A stretch of 64,000 bases of DNA, from assembly GCF_002838765.1 (NCBI RefSeq), contig NZ_CP025120.1, forward strand, positions 2,232,001 through 2,296,000. The letters are read 5' to 3'. A program made the translations under genes and the position numbers. Origin of the DNA: Kangiella profundi. Its GTDB lineage: Bacteria; Pseudomonadota; Gammaproteobacteria; Enterobacterales; Kangiellaceae. The first letter of the stretch is position 1, and the number at the start of each line of letters is the position of its first letter. The notes beneath the pieces are model-generated. The model made no database searches and was not told the origin of the DNA. It was given only the letters and a program-made list of their open reading frames with translations. Positions 55,610 to 64,000 of the stretch are shown here, piece after piece.

Positions 55610-57745
55610 CTACTGTTGATCTGCAGATAACTGATTTCTTCCTGATGTTTTACTTTTATATAATAACTTATCAGCATTTGAAACCAGTTTATCATAAGTA
55701 ATATTTAAATCGTCTTTGACGCTATATGCCCCAATACTGACAGTTATCGATATTATTTTATCTTCGTAGTAGATTTCATGGTTTGCAATATTCAATCTAA
55801 GTTCTTCCAGCATCTGTCTATGAATATTAATATCGCCCCCTGCAATAAACACTACAAATTCTTCACCGCCATAGCGTGCAACAAAATCTGAATCTCTTTT
55901 AAATCGCTTTTTCATTTCTTCGGCAACCATGATTATGCATTGATCACCCGCAGCATGCCCCCACTGGTCATTGACATTTTTGAAGTGATCAATATCAAGA
56001 ATAGCCATAGTAACAGGGGTAGCATGTCGAATTGAAACAGCGAAGGCATTTTTTACATTCTGGTCGAAACCTCTTCGATTATAAATTTGTGTCAACTCAT
56101 CCTGCACACTGACTAATGCCAGTTTTTCATTGGCTTCCAGGAGTTCTTTAGTTTTTTCTTCGACTTGCTCCTGCAACGTTTTCTGATACTCCAGCATAAA
56201 GTGCTGCGCTTGCTGTAACTGCTCTCTTACGGATTCAATTTCTGCACTACTATAGATAGAACGAGCTTTTCTAGGTATAGGTTCGTTTGATGAAAAGTGT
56301 TTCACTATGGTTTCGAGCGGTCTAGTAATCTGTTTTGAGAATTTTTGAACTACTAATAAAACAATGGAGGCAATAATCAACAAACTGACGATTAGATTAT
56401 AAAAGTCATTTTTATAGGCATCTATTAATGTGTCTGGTGAGCTCAGTGTATATATTTTCCAACCACTGTCAGTAACCCTATTTTTAAACAAGAAAAAACC
56501 TTCACTTAGTTTAAGTAGCGGTAACTCATCTGTGTACACCTGATCTATTTTTTCAGGAACGAACTCTGATAAAGGTTCAAGGTTTAATATTTCAGAAGCA
56601 TACACAAGTTTATTCTTTGCATCGGTCACAATGACGAATACACTAAAGCCACTAGTACCAGATCCAAACTTTTCGAAATTAGCCAAGTTTAAAGTTGCCT
56701 GCACAATACCTGCAAATTGGTCATCTTCAAAATAAGGCGCACTGATTGCCACAATGGGGTCATTTCCATAACCCCTGGCCTGGAATACATCGGATATGTA
56801 ATGTGTATTACGTGAATAAGGGACCTGATAATATAACCGGTCGTCAACCATCTTTTCTGATCTGGAAAGACCCCGCAATGTATCTTCAAATTCTTGCGGA
56901 GCTCCATGAATAACATACCCAATTTCATCTGTGATAAGCATCGAAAAGACATCCGGATACTGGTTGTGAGCATCCAACAAAAACTCTAGTTTCTCTTTAT
57001 CATTGAACGGCTGCCAGCTAAAGGTATTGGCTAAATTATCAACCATTCTTTGGTGATGAGTTAAATGGTTTCTTGTTATTTCAGTGTAGTGATCAGCCTG
57101 AACACCTAACAATTCACTGGCCTGCTGTTCTGCTATCTTGGCAGAATTATTTGATAGAATTAACGTGATTATTAGTGATGGTAGCAGGATGCTTATCATC
57201 GATAACTCGAATATTCGATAGGATAATTTTGGTAGCTGTAGCTGAATATCAAGTCTATGCCATTTACTTGGCAAGAATGGTCTCAATAACGAAGCAGCTG
57301 ACACTACCAATACGCCATTTAATAGCTGCTTAAGCATGATGACCTGTATGAAGTCACTTGAGCTTATCCCGTAGAAATAAATGACAAACACATAGGTAAT
57401 TGGGATACCTATAACAAGCCAATAGGCAACGTCTGCAACTAGAAGTACCCAGCCTCTTCTACTCAATGCGTAAAGTACCAGTATTTCAATTAGAGAATTG
57501 ACGAAAAATGCAGGGTTATGGGTTTCAACATAAAGCCCAATAGAGCCAAGAAGTGCCGCAAAAGCAGCCGGATACAGCCCTCGAGTAACCAAACAGAAGA
57601 TAATGAATATTTGCCCGAAATGCAGGCTTAGGTTTCCGTACAGATGAGCTATCAGGAAGCTATTGAATAATAAAGCCATCAAGCCATACGCAGAAGCATA
57701 GCCAAGCTCTTTTAAAATTTGTTGCTTTCTTGTTCTAGTGTCCAG
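55610..57745 (-). CDS. Membrane diguanylate cyclase B, probable CTG start
   Basis: About 711 residues if it begins at CTG 57745. AGGAGG stands 5 nt before that codon, and translation from there gives M-DTRTRKQQ..., which aligns without gaps with the start of its paralog (YGL at residues 20-22 in both). The first ordinary start candidate, TTG 57682, has no Shine-Dalgarno and would lose half of the first membrane helix. Domains as in cyclase A: about six N-terminal helices, Cache-type periplasmic region, coiled coil and GGDEF with RYGGEEFVVF and I-site RDSD. Confidence 0.85.
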   Translation of the reverse strand: MDTRTRKQQILKELGYASAYGLMALLFNSFLIAHLYGNLSLHFGQIFIIFCLVTRGLYPAAFAALLGSIGLYVETHNPAFFVNSLIEILVLYALSRRGWVLLVADVAYWLVIGIPITYVFVIYFYGISSSDFIQVIMLKQLLNGVLVVSAASLLRPFLPSKWHRLDIQLQLPKLSYRIFELSMISILLPSLIITLILSNNSAKIAEQQASELLGVQADHYTEITRNHLTHHQRMVDNLANTFSWQPFNDKEKLEFLLDAHNQYPDVFSMLITDEIGYVIHGAPQEFEDTLRGLSRSEKMVDDRLYYQVPYSRNTHYISDVFQARGYGNDPIVAISAPYFEDDQFAGIVQATLNLANFEKFGSGTSGFSVFVIVTDAKNKLVYASEILNLEPLSEFVPEKIDQVYTDELPLLKLSEGFFLFKNRVTDSGWKIYTLSSPDTLIDAYKNDFYNLIVSLLIIASIVLLVVQKFSKQITRPLETIVKHFSSNEPIPRKARSIYSSAEIESVREQLQQAQHFMLEYQKTLQEQVEEKTKELLEANEKLALVSVQDELTQIYNRRGFDQNVKNAFAVSIRHATPVTMAILDIDHFKNVNDQWGHAAGDQCIIMVAEEMKKRFKRDSDFVARYGGEEFVVFIAGGDINIHRQMLEELRLNIANHEIYYEDKIISITVSIGAYSVKDDLNITYDKLVSNADKLLYKSKTSGRNQLSADQQ

Positions 57746-57881
57746 AATTACCTCCTGTTGCTAGCACCCTCATAGTAACTTAATTATCTGATTTACCAAA
57801 CTTTTTTTGTATTATTAGCAATTTTGACTCTTGTCTTGCTACATTGAATTTGTCTTTTATTTACTTTTAACCTCTCAACCT

Positions 57882-57909
57882 TTGCCTATAGCGGCTTGCT
57901 AATATATAA
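57882..57909 (+). promoter_or_regulatory. Promoter of the PP-loop gene
   Basis: -35 TTGCCT, 16-nt spacer, perfect -10 TATAAT (57904-57909), 54 nt before the ATG. Confidence 0.6.
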
Positions 57910-57963
57910 TCGCTGTCCATTTTTTGACCACCTCGTATTGTGTAACTTATTGATTTTCTGATT

Positions 57964-59052
57964 ATGACTCAAGCAAATTCTATTCAAACTTCGAACAATG
58001 CCCCACAAAAAAAGCGCAAGGCCGTAGCTTTGATTTCTGGAGGCCTGGACTCTTTATTAGCAGCTAAAGTGATTCAGGAACAGGGAATACATGTGGAAGG
58101 TATTAATTTTTATACTGGTTTTTGCGTAGAAGGTCATACTCATGCCATTCGCAAGAAAGATAAAGACAAGCAAAAGCGCAATAATGCTCTGTGGGTTGCA
58201 GAACAGCTGGGAATAAAACTCCATATTATTGATATTTCTGAAGAATATAAGGATATCGTTCTAAATCCAAAGCACGGATACGGTGCCAATCTGAATCCTT
58301 GCCTTGACTGTAAAATCTTCATGGTTAACCAGGCCCAAGCCTGGGCATGGGCTGAAGAAAACGGCTTTGATTTTATTATTACCGGAGAAGTAATCGGTCA
58401 GCGTCCAAAGTCACAGCGTAAAGAAACCATGCCTATCATTGCCCGTGAATCTGGTGCCGAAGACAGGCTGTTACGCCCATTGTGCGCCAAAAACTTAATG
58501 CCAACCTTACCTGAGCGAGAAGGCTGGGTTGACCGGGAACAACTATACGATTTCTCTGGTCGGAGCCGTAAGCCTCAGTTTGAACTGGCTAAAAAGTTTG
58601 GCTTCGACGACTTTGCCCAGCCAGCTGGTGGGTGTTGCTTCTTAACTGACGCAAATTACTCAGCAAAACTTGCAGACTTATGGGAAGCTCGTGGTGAAAG
58701 ACGCTACGAACTTGATGACATTATGCTATTAAAAGTTGGACGCCACATACGACCAAAACCCAACTTCAAATTGATTGTAAGCCGTGAAGAAGGTGAAAAT
58801 AACTTCTTAAAAGGTTACAAGAAACAGTTTACCAGTATCCATACTGTTAGCCATGGTGGTCCCTTAACTTTACTGGATGGCTCGTTCGACAAAGAAGACA
58901 TAAAGCTTGCAGCGCAAATCGTTGCCCGTTATTCAGGCGGTAAAAGCGCAGATGCCGTTACCGTACAAATCGAAAACTTTAATGGTACCTCTTATGTAAT
59001 GGACGTGCCGCCCATGCCTGCTCATGAAGTTAAAGAGGAATGGCATGTATGA
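57964..59052 (+). CDS. PP-loop thiouridylase-like enzyme with NFACT-R-like C-terminal domain
   Basis: 362 residues. PP-loop ATP-pyrophosphatase signature ISGGLDSLL (near 24-32); cysteines in NPCLDCKIF and in AQPAGGCCFLTD could be the catalytic thiolation pair. The C-terminal part (about 250-300) contains LKVGRHIRPKPNFKLIVSR, as in NFACT-R-like domains. Resembles MnmA/tRNA-thiolation enzymes but the arrangement is not that of E. coli MnmA. Overlap with a TusA gene suggests that TusA donates sulfur. The modified tRNA position cannot be told. Confidence 0.85.
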   Translation: MTQANSIQTSNNAPQKKRKAVALISGGLDSLLAAKVIQEQGIHVEGINFYTGFCVEGHTHAIRKKDKDKQKRNNALWVAEQLGIKLHIIDISEEYKDIVLNPKHGYGANLNPCLDCKIFMVNQAQAWAWAEENGFDFIITGEVIGQRPKSQRKETMPIIARESGAEDRLLRPLCAKNLMPTLPEREGWVDREQLYDFSGRSRKPQFELAKKFGFDDFAQPAGGCCFLTDANYSAKLADLWEARGERRYELDDIMLLKVGRHIRPKPNFKLIVSREEGENNFLKGYKKQFTSIHTVSHGGPLTLLDGSFDKEDIKLAAQIVARYSGGKSADAVTVQIENFNGTSYVMDVPPMPAHEVKEEWHV

Positions 59053-59282
59053 GTAGTAAACACACTTTAGACTGCTCTAATCTCCTGTGCCCGATGCCTG
59101 TAATACGCACACAGAATGCACTCAAGGAGTTAAACGAAGGTGATACACTTGAGGTTATATGCACTGACCCGGGTACATTGAGCGACATTCCTACCTGGTG
59201 TCGCATTAACCAGCAGGAAGTTTTATCCACTGAAGAAGTTGATAATCAAATTATTTTCTACATAAAAAAAACCGCTAACTAG
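59049..59282 (+). CDS. tusA: TusA-family sulfurtransferase
   Basis: 77 residues from ATG 59049, which overlaps the PP-loop stop (ATGA) and has GAGG about 10 nt upstream; the ATG at 59040 is too near that site. DCSNLLCPMPVIRTQNAL holds the sulfur-carrying Cys in CPMP. Carries persulfide sulfur; here probably to the PP-loop enzyme. The last codons form part of the terminator. Confidence 0.93.
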   Translation: MSSKHTLDCSNLLCPMPVIRTQNALKELNEGDTLEVICTDPGTLSDIPTWCRINQQEVLSTEEVDNQIIFYIKKTAN

Positions 59283-59294
59283 CGGTTTTTTTTT
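59264..59294. terminator. Bidirectional terminator between tusA and the 2OG oxygenase gene
   Basis: AACCGCT / AGCGGTT stem with a 4-nt loop, A tract before and T tract after; the left arm is coding (tusA C-terminus). Confidence 0.9.
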
Positions 59295-59305
59295 CGCCTA
59301 ATGTG

Positions 59306-59965
59306 TTATCCAGAATATTTAAACCAGCAATTGAAGGCAACAGTAATCCTATCCGATTCACCATAGTATGGCTTAACCTCATGCAAAAGCCAGGAAGGAA
59401 ATAAAACCAGCTGTCCTTCTTGCATATGGATTAGCTTATTCCCTCGACTAAACTGTCCACCAAGGCTTGAGCAAGACTTGTCAATAAAACTCGTCGTACT
59501 AATATGAGGAGAGATAAAATTCAATCCTCCGCTATCAGGATCATCTGGTGCTTTATCACCTGCTGAAACACAATAGACACCAGACCAGGATGCCATAGGA
59601 TGATTATGAATCCCGAAGTATCCCCCTTTTTTGGTAATGTGGAACCAGCTTTCACAGGCAATGTGTAATCGTTGCAGAGTTTCAACATTATATTGATTCA
59701 GTGTTCCAACTAACTGGTATAACTGCCCCCAACAGAATTTCTGTAACTGCTGTACACACTCTTCTTGCCAACTAAATAAATCGAATGAACTCTCATATAC
59801 CTGTTTATTTTTGTTAACAAATCCATGCTGGTCGACTTTGCTATTTAATGCTTTCTCTCTAAACAATTTTTGCAGCTGCTGATTAAGAATCTTATGCTCT
59901 GAATTGTAAGAAATGCCTAGCGGAACAGAAAACATTGGTATGATTTCATTTTTTTGTGTGTTCAT
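59306..59965 (-). CDS. 2OG-Fe(II) oxygenase (TIGR02466/2OG-FeII_Oxy_5 type)
   Basis: 219 residues. Contains the facial-triad region GIHNHPMASWSGVYCV and the later LVLFPSWLLHEVKPYYGES, with SGGLNFISP and DRITVAFNCWF. The usual HxD first pair reads H-N-H-P, which is seen in this group. An iron- and 2-oxoglutarate-dependent oxygenase, substrate unknown. It is divergent from a methyltransferase gene 55 nt away. Confidence 0.88.
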   Translation of the reverse strand: MNTQKNEIIPMFSVPLGISYNSEHKILNQQLQKLFREKALNSKVDQHGFVNKNKQVYESSFDLFSWQEECVQQLQKFCWGQLYQLVGTLNQYNVETLQRLHIACESWFHITKKGGYFGIHNHPMASWSGVYCVSAGDKAPDDPDSGGLNFISPHISTTSFIDKSCSSLGGQFSRGNKLIHMQEGQLVLFPSWLLHEVKPYYGESDRITVAFNCWFKYSG

Positions 59966-60020
59966 TTATCTATATCTTTTTTATACTGACTTTTACTCCA
60001 AAAGATTACTATCTCTAATT

Positions 60021-60992
60021 ATGAATCATTGGTCAAATTATTGGTCTTCATCTAAAACTCTAAATAGCTTTTCAGAGTCAGATATTTCAAAAGGTTATAC
60101 AGGAGAGATAAAACGTTACTGGTTTGATATTTTCTCAAAGCTTAAACCCGGAAGTAAGATTGTAGATATTGGTTGTGGGAATGGCGCTCTGGCATGTCTA
60201 GCTGTTGAGTACAGTAACTCCCATAATTTAGATTTCGTAGTTCACGGAATTGACGCAGCAGACATCAAGCCAATAGATACTTTTAAGGATGATAAAAAAC
60301 TTTTAGGACTGTTATCTAAAGTAACATTCCACCCAAAAACGCCAGCAGAGAAGATGCCCTTTAAAAGGGGGGCTATTGATGTTTTTATTAGCCAATTTGG
60401 TTTCGAATATTCGGATATATTAAAGACCCTTTCAGAATGCCAAAAGGCACTTGCTGACAATGGCTCCATACATATAATGGCTCACCATCCCAACTCTGTT
60501 ATATCTCAAGATACAAAGTCAGGTGCGCATGTTCTCAATGAAATTCTTCACACCAGCCCATTATTTATACAAGTAGACCTATTACTCGATATTGCTACTC
60601 AGGTATACCAGTCAGGGCAATATCAAGCATGGAATAGAAACCCTTACAACCAGTCTATTACTCATACTATCAAGTGGATATTAGATACAGTTAAAAAACA
60701 GTTTCACGAAGAAAAATATGCTAACTGGTTGAACGATATCATAAGTAGAGTTATTCCAATCCTACAGAATCTCTCAACCTCTAACCCTCAACTACTTCGT
60801 CAACATTTGGCACATGATTTTAATTTGCTTGATCAGCATCGCGCGCGGCTTGAAGAGCAAATTAAAGCAACATTAACAAATACTAACCTTAAAGAATTAG
60901 AAGAAAATACGCTTAAATTGAATCGCTCTACTGTATCGACAACTTTTAATATTGAGAATCAACCTTTTGCCTGGTCTATAACTATTGAATGA
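60021..60992 (+). CDS. Class I SAM-dependent methyltransferase, unknown substrate
   Basis: 323 residues from ATG 60021 (MNHWSNYWSSSKTL...), which matches family N-termini; the frame opens at 59913 inside the oxygenase gene. SAM motif I KIVDIGCGNGALA, acidic HGIDAAD at motif II. The C-terminal 150 residues are helical and not recognised. The coding sequence looks more AT-rich than neighbouring genes. Divergent from the 2OG oxygenase; a joint modification role is possible. Confidence 0.82.
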   Translation: MNHWSNYWSSSKTLNSFSESDISKGYTGEIKRYWFDIFSKLKPGSKIVDIGCGNGALACLAVEYSNSHNLDFVVHGIDAADIKPIDTFKDDKKLLGLLSKVTFHPKTPAEKMPFKRGAIDVFISQFGFEYSDILKTLSECQKALADNGSIHIMAHHPNSVISQDTKSGAHVLNEILHTSPLFIQVDLLLDIATQVYQSGQYQAWNRNPYNQSITHTIKWILDTVKKQFHEEKYANWLNDIISRVIPILQNLSTSNPQLLRQHLAHDFNLLDQHRARLEEQIKATLTNTNLKELEENTLKLNRSTVSTTFNIENQPFAWSITIE

Positions 60993-61020
60993 TTTTTATT
61001 AATTAACTTTTAAATATATA

Positions 61021-61049
61021 AAAAAAGGCGAGGTAACCCTCGCCTTTTT
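61021..61049. terminator. Bidirectional terminator between the methyltransferase and the TonB receptor
   Basis: GGCGAGG / CCTCGCC stem with TAAC loop, flanked by six A and five T. Confidence 0.9.
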
Positions 61050-61070
61050 ATTTCGTTTGTTAACTTAAAC

Positions 61071-63740
61071 TTAGAAAGTTTGAGTATAACGAACGTAAGC
61101 TACGCGACCATAGCCATTGTACAAGTAGTAGTTGTACTCACGACCATCAAAGTCTTCGATAGTTGGGTATTTCTCGAAAACGTTTTGCGCACCCACTGAG
61201 ATTTGACCATCCCAAGGAGTGTTATAGCTTACTTGTAGGTCATGCGTAGTCCACACACCCATGTTACCAGAACGGCCAACGCCATCGTTACCAGGTACAG
61301 ATTCTACATCAATGTATTGACCACCGATAGTGTTCACATTCCAAGCAACTGTGAAGTCGTTGATATTGTAAACGTTTTGTAAAACTGCACGCCATTGTGG
61401 AACACCTGGGTCACGAACTAGGTTACGACCACCGTCGATGCTCAAGTTATCGATCCAAGAAACTTGGAAGTTTGAAGCCAAACGACCAGCATCTTCGAAG
61501 TCAAAGTTGAAACGAGCATTCAAATCAACACCGTCAGTTTCAAGGTCACCCTCGTTACCATAACCAGTTAAGATTTGAGCGATAGAACCGTTTGCACGAC
61601 GAGTTACACCAAGACCTGCAGGAATTGGATCGCCAGCTTGTTCACGGTTAATCAAGCCTTGTGAGCTGAAGAACGCGATACGGTTATCAATCTGGATGTT
61701 GTAGTAATCCAAAGTGAAGTTGAACCAATCAGTTGGCTGATAAGCTAAACCAAATGCATATTGGTCTGACTGCTCAGACTCTAGGTCTGGGTTAGCAATA
61801 CGGTATGCGTTGATTTGAACTTCACAGTCTGCTGGCTCACCAAATGCAAGACATGTAGCTTCATCTTGTACTGGGTCAGCTGAGAATGCAGTTTGCTGAG
61901 TTAGGATATCCAAAGTTGGAGCACGGAAACCTTGACCGAAAGACGCACGAAGTGTCAATTCGTCCATTGGCTGATAACGTACAGAAACTTTTGGAGAGAA
62001 GTCATTACCGTAATCTGAGTAGTCATCGAAACGACCAGCTACAGATACTTCTAAGTCTTCTGTAAATGGAAGCAATGTTTCGAAGTAAGCAGCAGTTACG
62101 TCACGGCCACCACCAGCAGAGTTACCAGCAGAACCACCTACTAGACCTGCTTCTGACTGAGCGTCATAAGCGTCTGAGTAGTATTCTTCACGACGGTCAG
62201 CACCAACAAACATCTGGATAGTACCACCATCCAACTCACCGATATCAAATGCTGCAGAAGCAAAGATTTCGTCGAAGTCGAAGTTACTTACACGAGAAGT
62301 AGTTACTACAGAACCACGAAGCACGTTAGTTGGGTTAGATGATGGGTTTTGAATATCATAACCATAACGGTACAAATCAGGGTCAAATGTAGAAGTGTTG
62401 TCACCATATACTTCATAACCTGGGTTGAAGTCGTTTACGAATGTCCAAGCAGTTTGAGCTGCTAGGTAGCCGTTACCGATTTCAACAGTTTGGTTACGTA
62501 CACGACGTACGCTGAAGTCTAGCTCAACATCACCAACGTAACCTGTAGTACCGAACAAGAAGTCAATGTTCTCGTTTTGTACTGTGTTATCACGGTTACC
62601 CGCTGCTGCGAAACGGTGGAAGAACCACATTGGCTCGTTAGCACCGATTGATGCATCATATGCAACCGCGTTAGGGTTGTTAGGATCATACATCCAAGCA
62701 TCAGGGTTAGTTGGGTTGTTATAGCTGTCTGCTGGAGTAGTCAAACCACTGTAGAAATAGTTTGAATCAGGAGCAGGTGCATAACGACCGAAAGAGTCAT
62801 TCTTTGCGATTGTTGCATTTGCATAGATTGACCAGTCATCGTTTACCATGTGAGAAGCTTTTAAGTAAAGAGACTCATTGGTAGTTGATGCTTCGTTCGC
62901 GTTAGTCGCGTTGAAGTTGTATGCACAAGCTGCCCCATTTGCATAGAAGTTATCTTCGTTACAACCGCCAGGGATTGCAGTAAAGGCATTACTGAAGTCT
63001 GTGCGAGTCCAGTTGTTACCATAGATTGATGCGCCAGGAGTTACCCATGGGAATGCACGTTGGAAAACGATGTCACGCTTGTTCCAAGATACACCACCTA
63101 GTAGGCTTGTAGTATCGTTAGAAGAACCGAATACAACGCTACCAGCTTCACGCTCACCACCTTCAGATGGAATGCTTGGCTCGCCTTTTTGTAGGCTTAC
63201 TTCAGCGCCGTTGTAATCTTTACGAGTAATAACGTTTACAACACCACCGATCGCGTCAGAACCATAGATCGCTGATGCGCCATCAGTCAAAATCTCAACA
63301 CGCTCAATAGCGCCCATTGGGATTGAGTTCAAATCTTGGCTAGAACCAGTAGATGGAGACATAGTCAAACGACGACCGTCAACCAATACTAGTGAACGCG
63401 AAGAACCAATACCACGTAGGTCGATCATCGCTACACCTTGCGCTGATGAACCAGATTGTGGACGGAATGAACCAGTTGTATTGAAAGTTGTGTTACGTAG
63501 TAATTCAGCTGCTGAAATCTCACCAGAAAGTTCGATTTGCTCACGAGTGATTACAGTAACTGGGTTTGCACCTTCAACGTCAGTTCTCTTCAAACGAGAA
63601 CCAGTTACAACAACTGTTTCTGCGTCATCAGCTTCTTCTTCTGCAGCGAAAGTAGCTGGAGCAGCAACAGCCATTGAAGCTGCAAAGCCGCTATATAAAG
63701 CGTACTTAACTGCTTTAGCTATCATTGTCTTGTTAGTCAT
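61071..63740 (-). CDS. TonB-dependent outer-membrane receptor
   Basis: 889 residues. Signal peptide 1-32 (ending ATFA). TonB-box region EADDAETVVVTGSR, plug domain (about 55-165: AAELLRNTTFN, IDLRGIGSSRSLVLVDGRR, GAIERVEILTDGASAIYGSDAIGGVVNVIT) and a 22-strand barrel ending YVRYTQTF with the C-terminal Phe. Asn-rich extracellular loops and size fit the peptide/oligosaccharide-type receptors of marine gammaproteobacteria rather than siderophore receptors; the substrate is not certain. Very strong codon bias points to high expression. AGG lies 5 nt before the ATG; no promoter could be fixed in 63741-64000. Confidence 0.95.
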   Translation of the reverse strand: MTNKTMIAKAVKYALYSGFAASMAVAAPATFAAEEEADDAETVVVTGSRLKRTDVEGANPVTVITREQIELSGEISAAELLRNTTFNTTGSFRPQSGSSAQGVAMIDLRGIGSSRSLVLVDGRRLTMSPSTGSSQDLNSIPMGAIERVEILTDGASAIYGSDAIGGVVNVITRKDYNGAEVSLQKGEPSIPSEGGEREAGSVVFGSSNDTTSLLGGVSWNKRDIVFQRAFPWVTPGASIYGNNWTRTDFSNAFTAIPGGCNEDNFYANGAACAYNFNATNANEASTTNESLYLKASHMVNDDWSIYANATIAKNDSFGRYAPAPDSNYFYSGLTTPADSYNNPTNPDAWMYDPNNPNAVAYDASIGANEPMWFFHRFAAAGNRDNTVQNENIDFLFGTTGYVGDVELDFSVRRVRNQTVEIGNGYLAAQTAWTFVNDFNPGYEVYGDNTSTFDPDLYRYGYDIQNPSSNPTNVLRGSVVTTSRVSNFDFDEIFASAAFDIGELDGGTIQMFVGADRREEYYSDAYDAQSEAGLVGGSAGNSAGGGRDVTAAYFETLLPFTEDLEVSVAGRFDDYSDYGNDFSPKVSVRYQPMDELTLRASFGQGFRAPTLDILTQQTAFSADPVQDEATCLAFGEPADCEVQINAYRIANPDLESEQSDQYAFGLAYQPTDWFNFTLDYYNIQIDNRIAFFSSQGLINREQAGDPIPAGLGVTRRANGSIAQILTGYGNEGDLETDGVDLNARFNFDFEDAGRLASNFQVSWIDNLSIDGGRNLVRDPGVPQWRAVLQNVYNINDFTVAWNVNTIGGQYIDVESVPGNDGVGRSGNMGVWTTHDLQVSYNTPWDGQISVGAQNVFEKYPTIEDFDGREYNYYLYNGYGRVAYVRYTQTF

Positions 63741-64000
63741 AAAATCCTACCTATAGATAAGTTGGTAAATTTTCTTTCTTTTTGCCCAAAACTGTATTTT
63801 ATCGCGCCACAATAAAGTACCACGGCCAAACACAGCCTTGGAGAATGTTATAGTTATCATAATTTTCTATGTTCGGTCAACAAGTTTTACATTTATATGA
63901 TTGAGCTCAAACTGGTCACTATCCTTTATATGAGAAGGGATGTAGCCTTATATTGCTCTAAAAAAAATATTTACATATGTACTTTTTTTATACAGTCGTA

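Noticed and set aside
59040..59048. First ATG of tusA
   Set aside because: It follows the GAGG site by about two bases, too near for initiation; ATG 59049 overlaps the upstream stop as ATGA.
59913..60020. N-terminal extension of the methyltransferase
   Set aside because: It runs antisense to the oxygenase gene and codes for hydrophobic residues unlike family members; the ATG at 60021 fits.

Overview
The window reads as chromosomal DNA of a free-living gammaproteobacterium of moderate GC. Gene order fits this class: pilMNOPQ-aroK-aroB-damX opposite mrcA, priA-ftsN-hslVU near rpmE, and ubiE-ubiJ-ubiB followed by tatABC. The mix of a large peptide-type TonB-dependent receptor, a secreted S8 protease with PPC domains and an exported M24 peptidase suggests a marine, protein-degrading organism, perhaps Kangiella-like. 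That genus guess is inference from style and content only.

Layout. 1-7.7 kb (all minus): the 5' part of a YkgJ-type cysteine-cluster gene with an Asn-Pro repeat, a patatin-like lipase, a YfhL-type ferredoxin, coaD, an alcohol/aldehyde oxidation module (Fe-S type GMC oxidoreductase, Tat-signal small subunit, aldehyde dehydrogenase), a YheT hydrolase and hemE. 7.8-15.7 kb (minus): damX-like, aroB, aroK, and the type IV pilus genes pilQPONM; mrcA diverges from pilM. 18.7-24.4 kb (minus): rpmE, then a four-gene chaperone-usher type fimbrial operon (pilin, second subunit, chaperone, usher) and a small membrane protein, sitting between rpmE and priA, which are neighbours in E. coli. 24.6-29.7 kb (plus): priA, ftsN-like, hslV, hslU. 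30-38 kb (plus): S8 protease, a DUF971 gene, ubiE-ubiJ-ubiB, a HIT protein, tatABC and a DUF4442 protein. 38-46 kb: M24 peptidase (minus), then tetR plus a complete tripartite RND efflux operon with a clear operator. 46-53 kb: AI-2E family transporter, tatD, an MFS-acyltransferase fusion, an SRPBCC protein, dtd, a lipoprotein and typA. 53-58 kb: two tandem paralogous diguanylate cyclases. 58-64 kb: a PP-loop thiolation-type enzyme with a TusA partner, a 2OG-Fe(II) oxygenase divergent from a methyltransferase, and a TonB-dependent receptor.

How parts work together. Cell-envelope functions dominate: peptidoglycan synthesis (mrcA), division (ftsN, damX-like), type IV pili and fimbriae, Tat export (with a predicted Tat substrate pair in the GMC module), efflux, and secreted or periplasmic proteolysis feeding peptide uptake. 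I saw no tRNA, rRNA, CRISPR array, insertion sequence, integrase or phage gene.

The points most worth a second look are: a strong intrinsic terminator placed inside the signal-peptide codons of the second fimbrial gene, which would set pilin excess; tandem cyclases with TTG and probable CTG starts; the C-x5-C-x3-C GMC oxidoreductase with its Tat escort but no cytochrome subunit; terminators that carry promoter-like elements of the next gene (pilQ/aroK, cyclase/typA); the PP-loop/TusA pair; and the 2OG oxygenase-methyltransferase pair.
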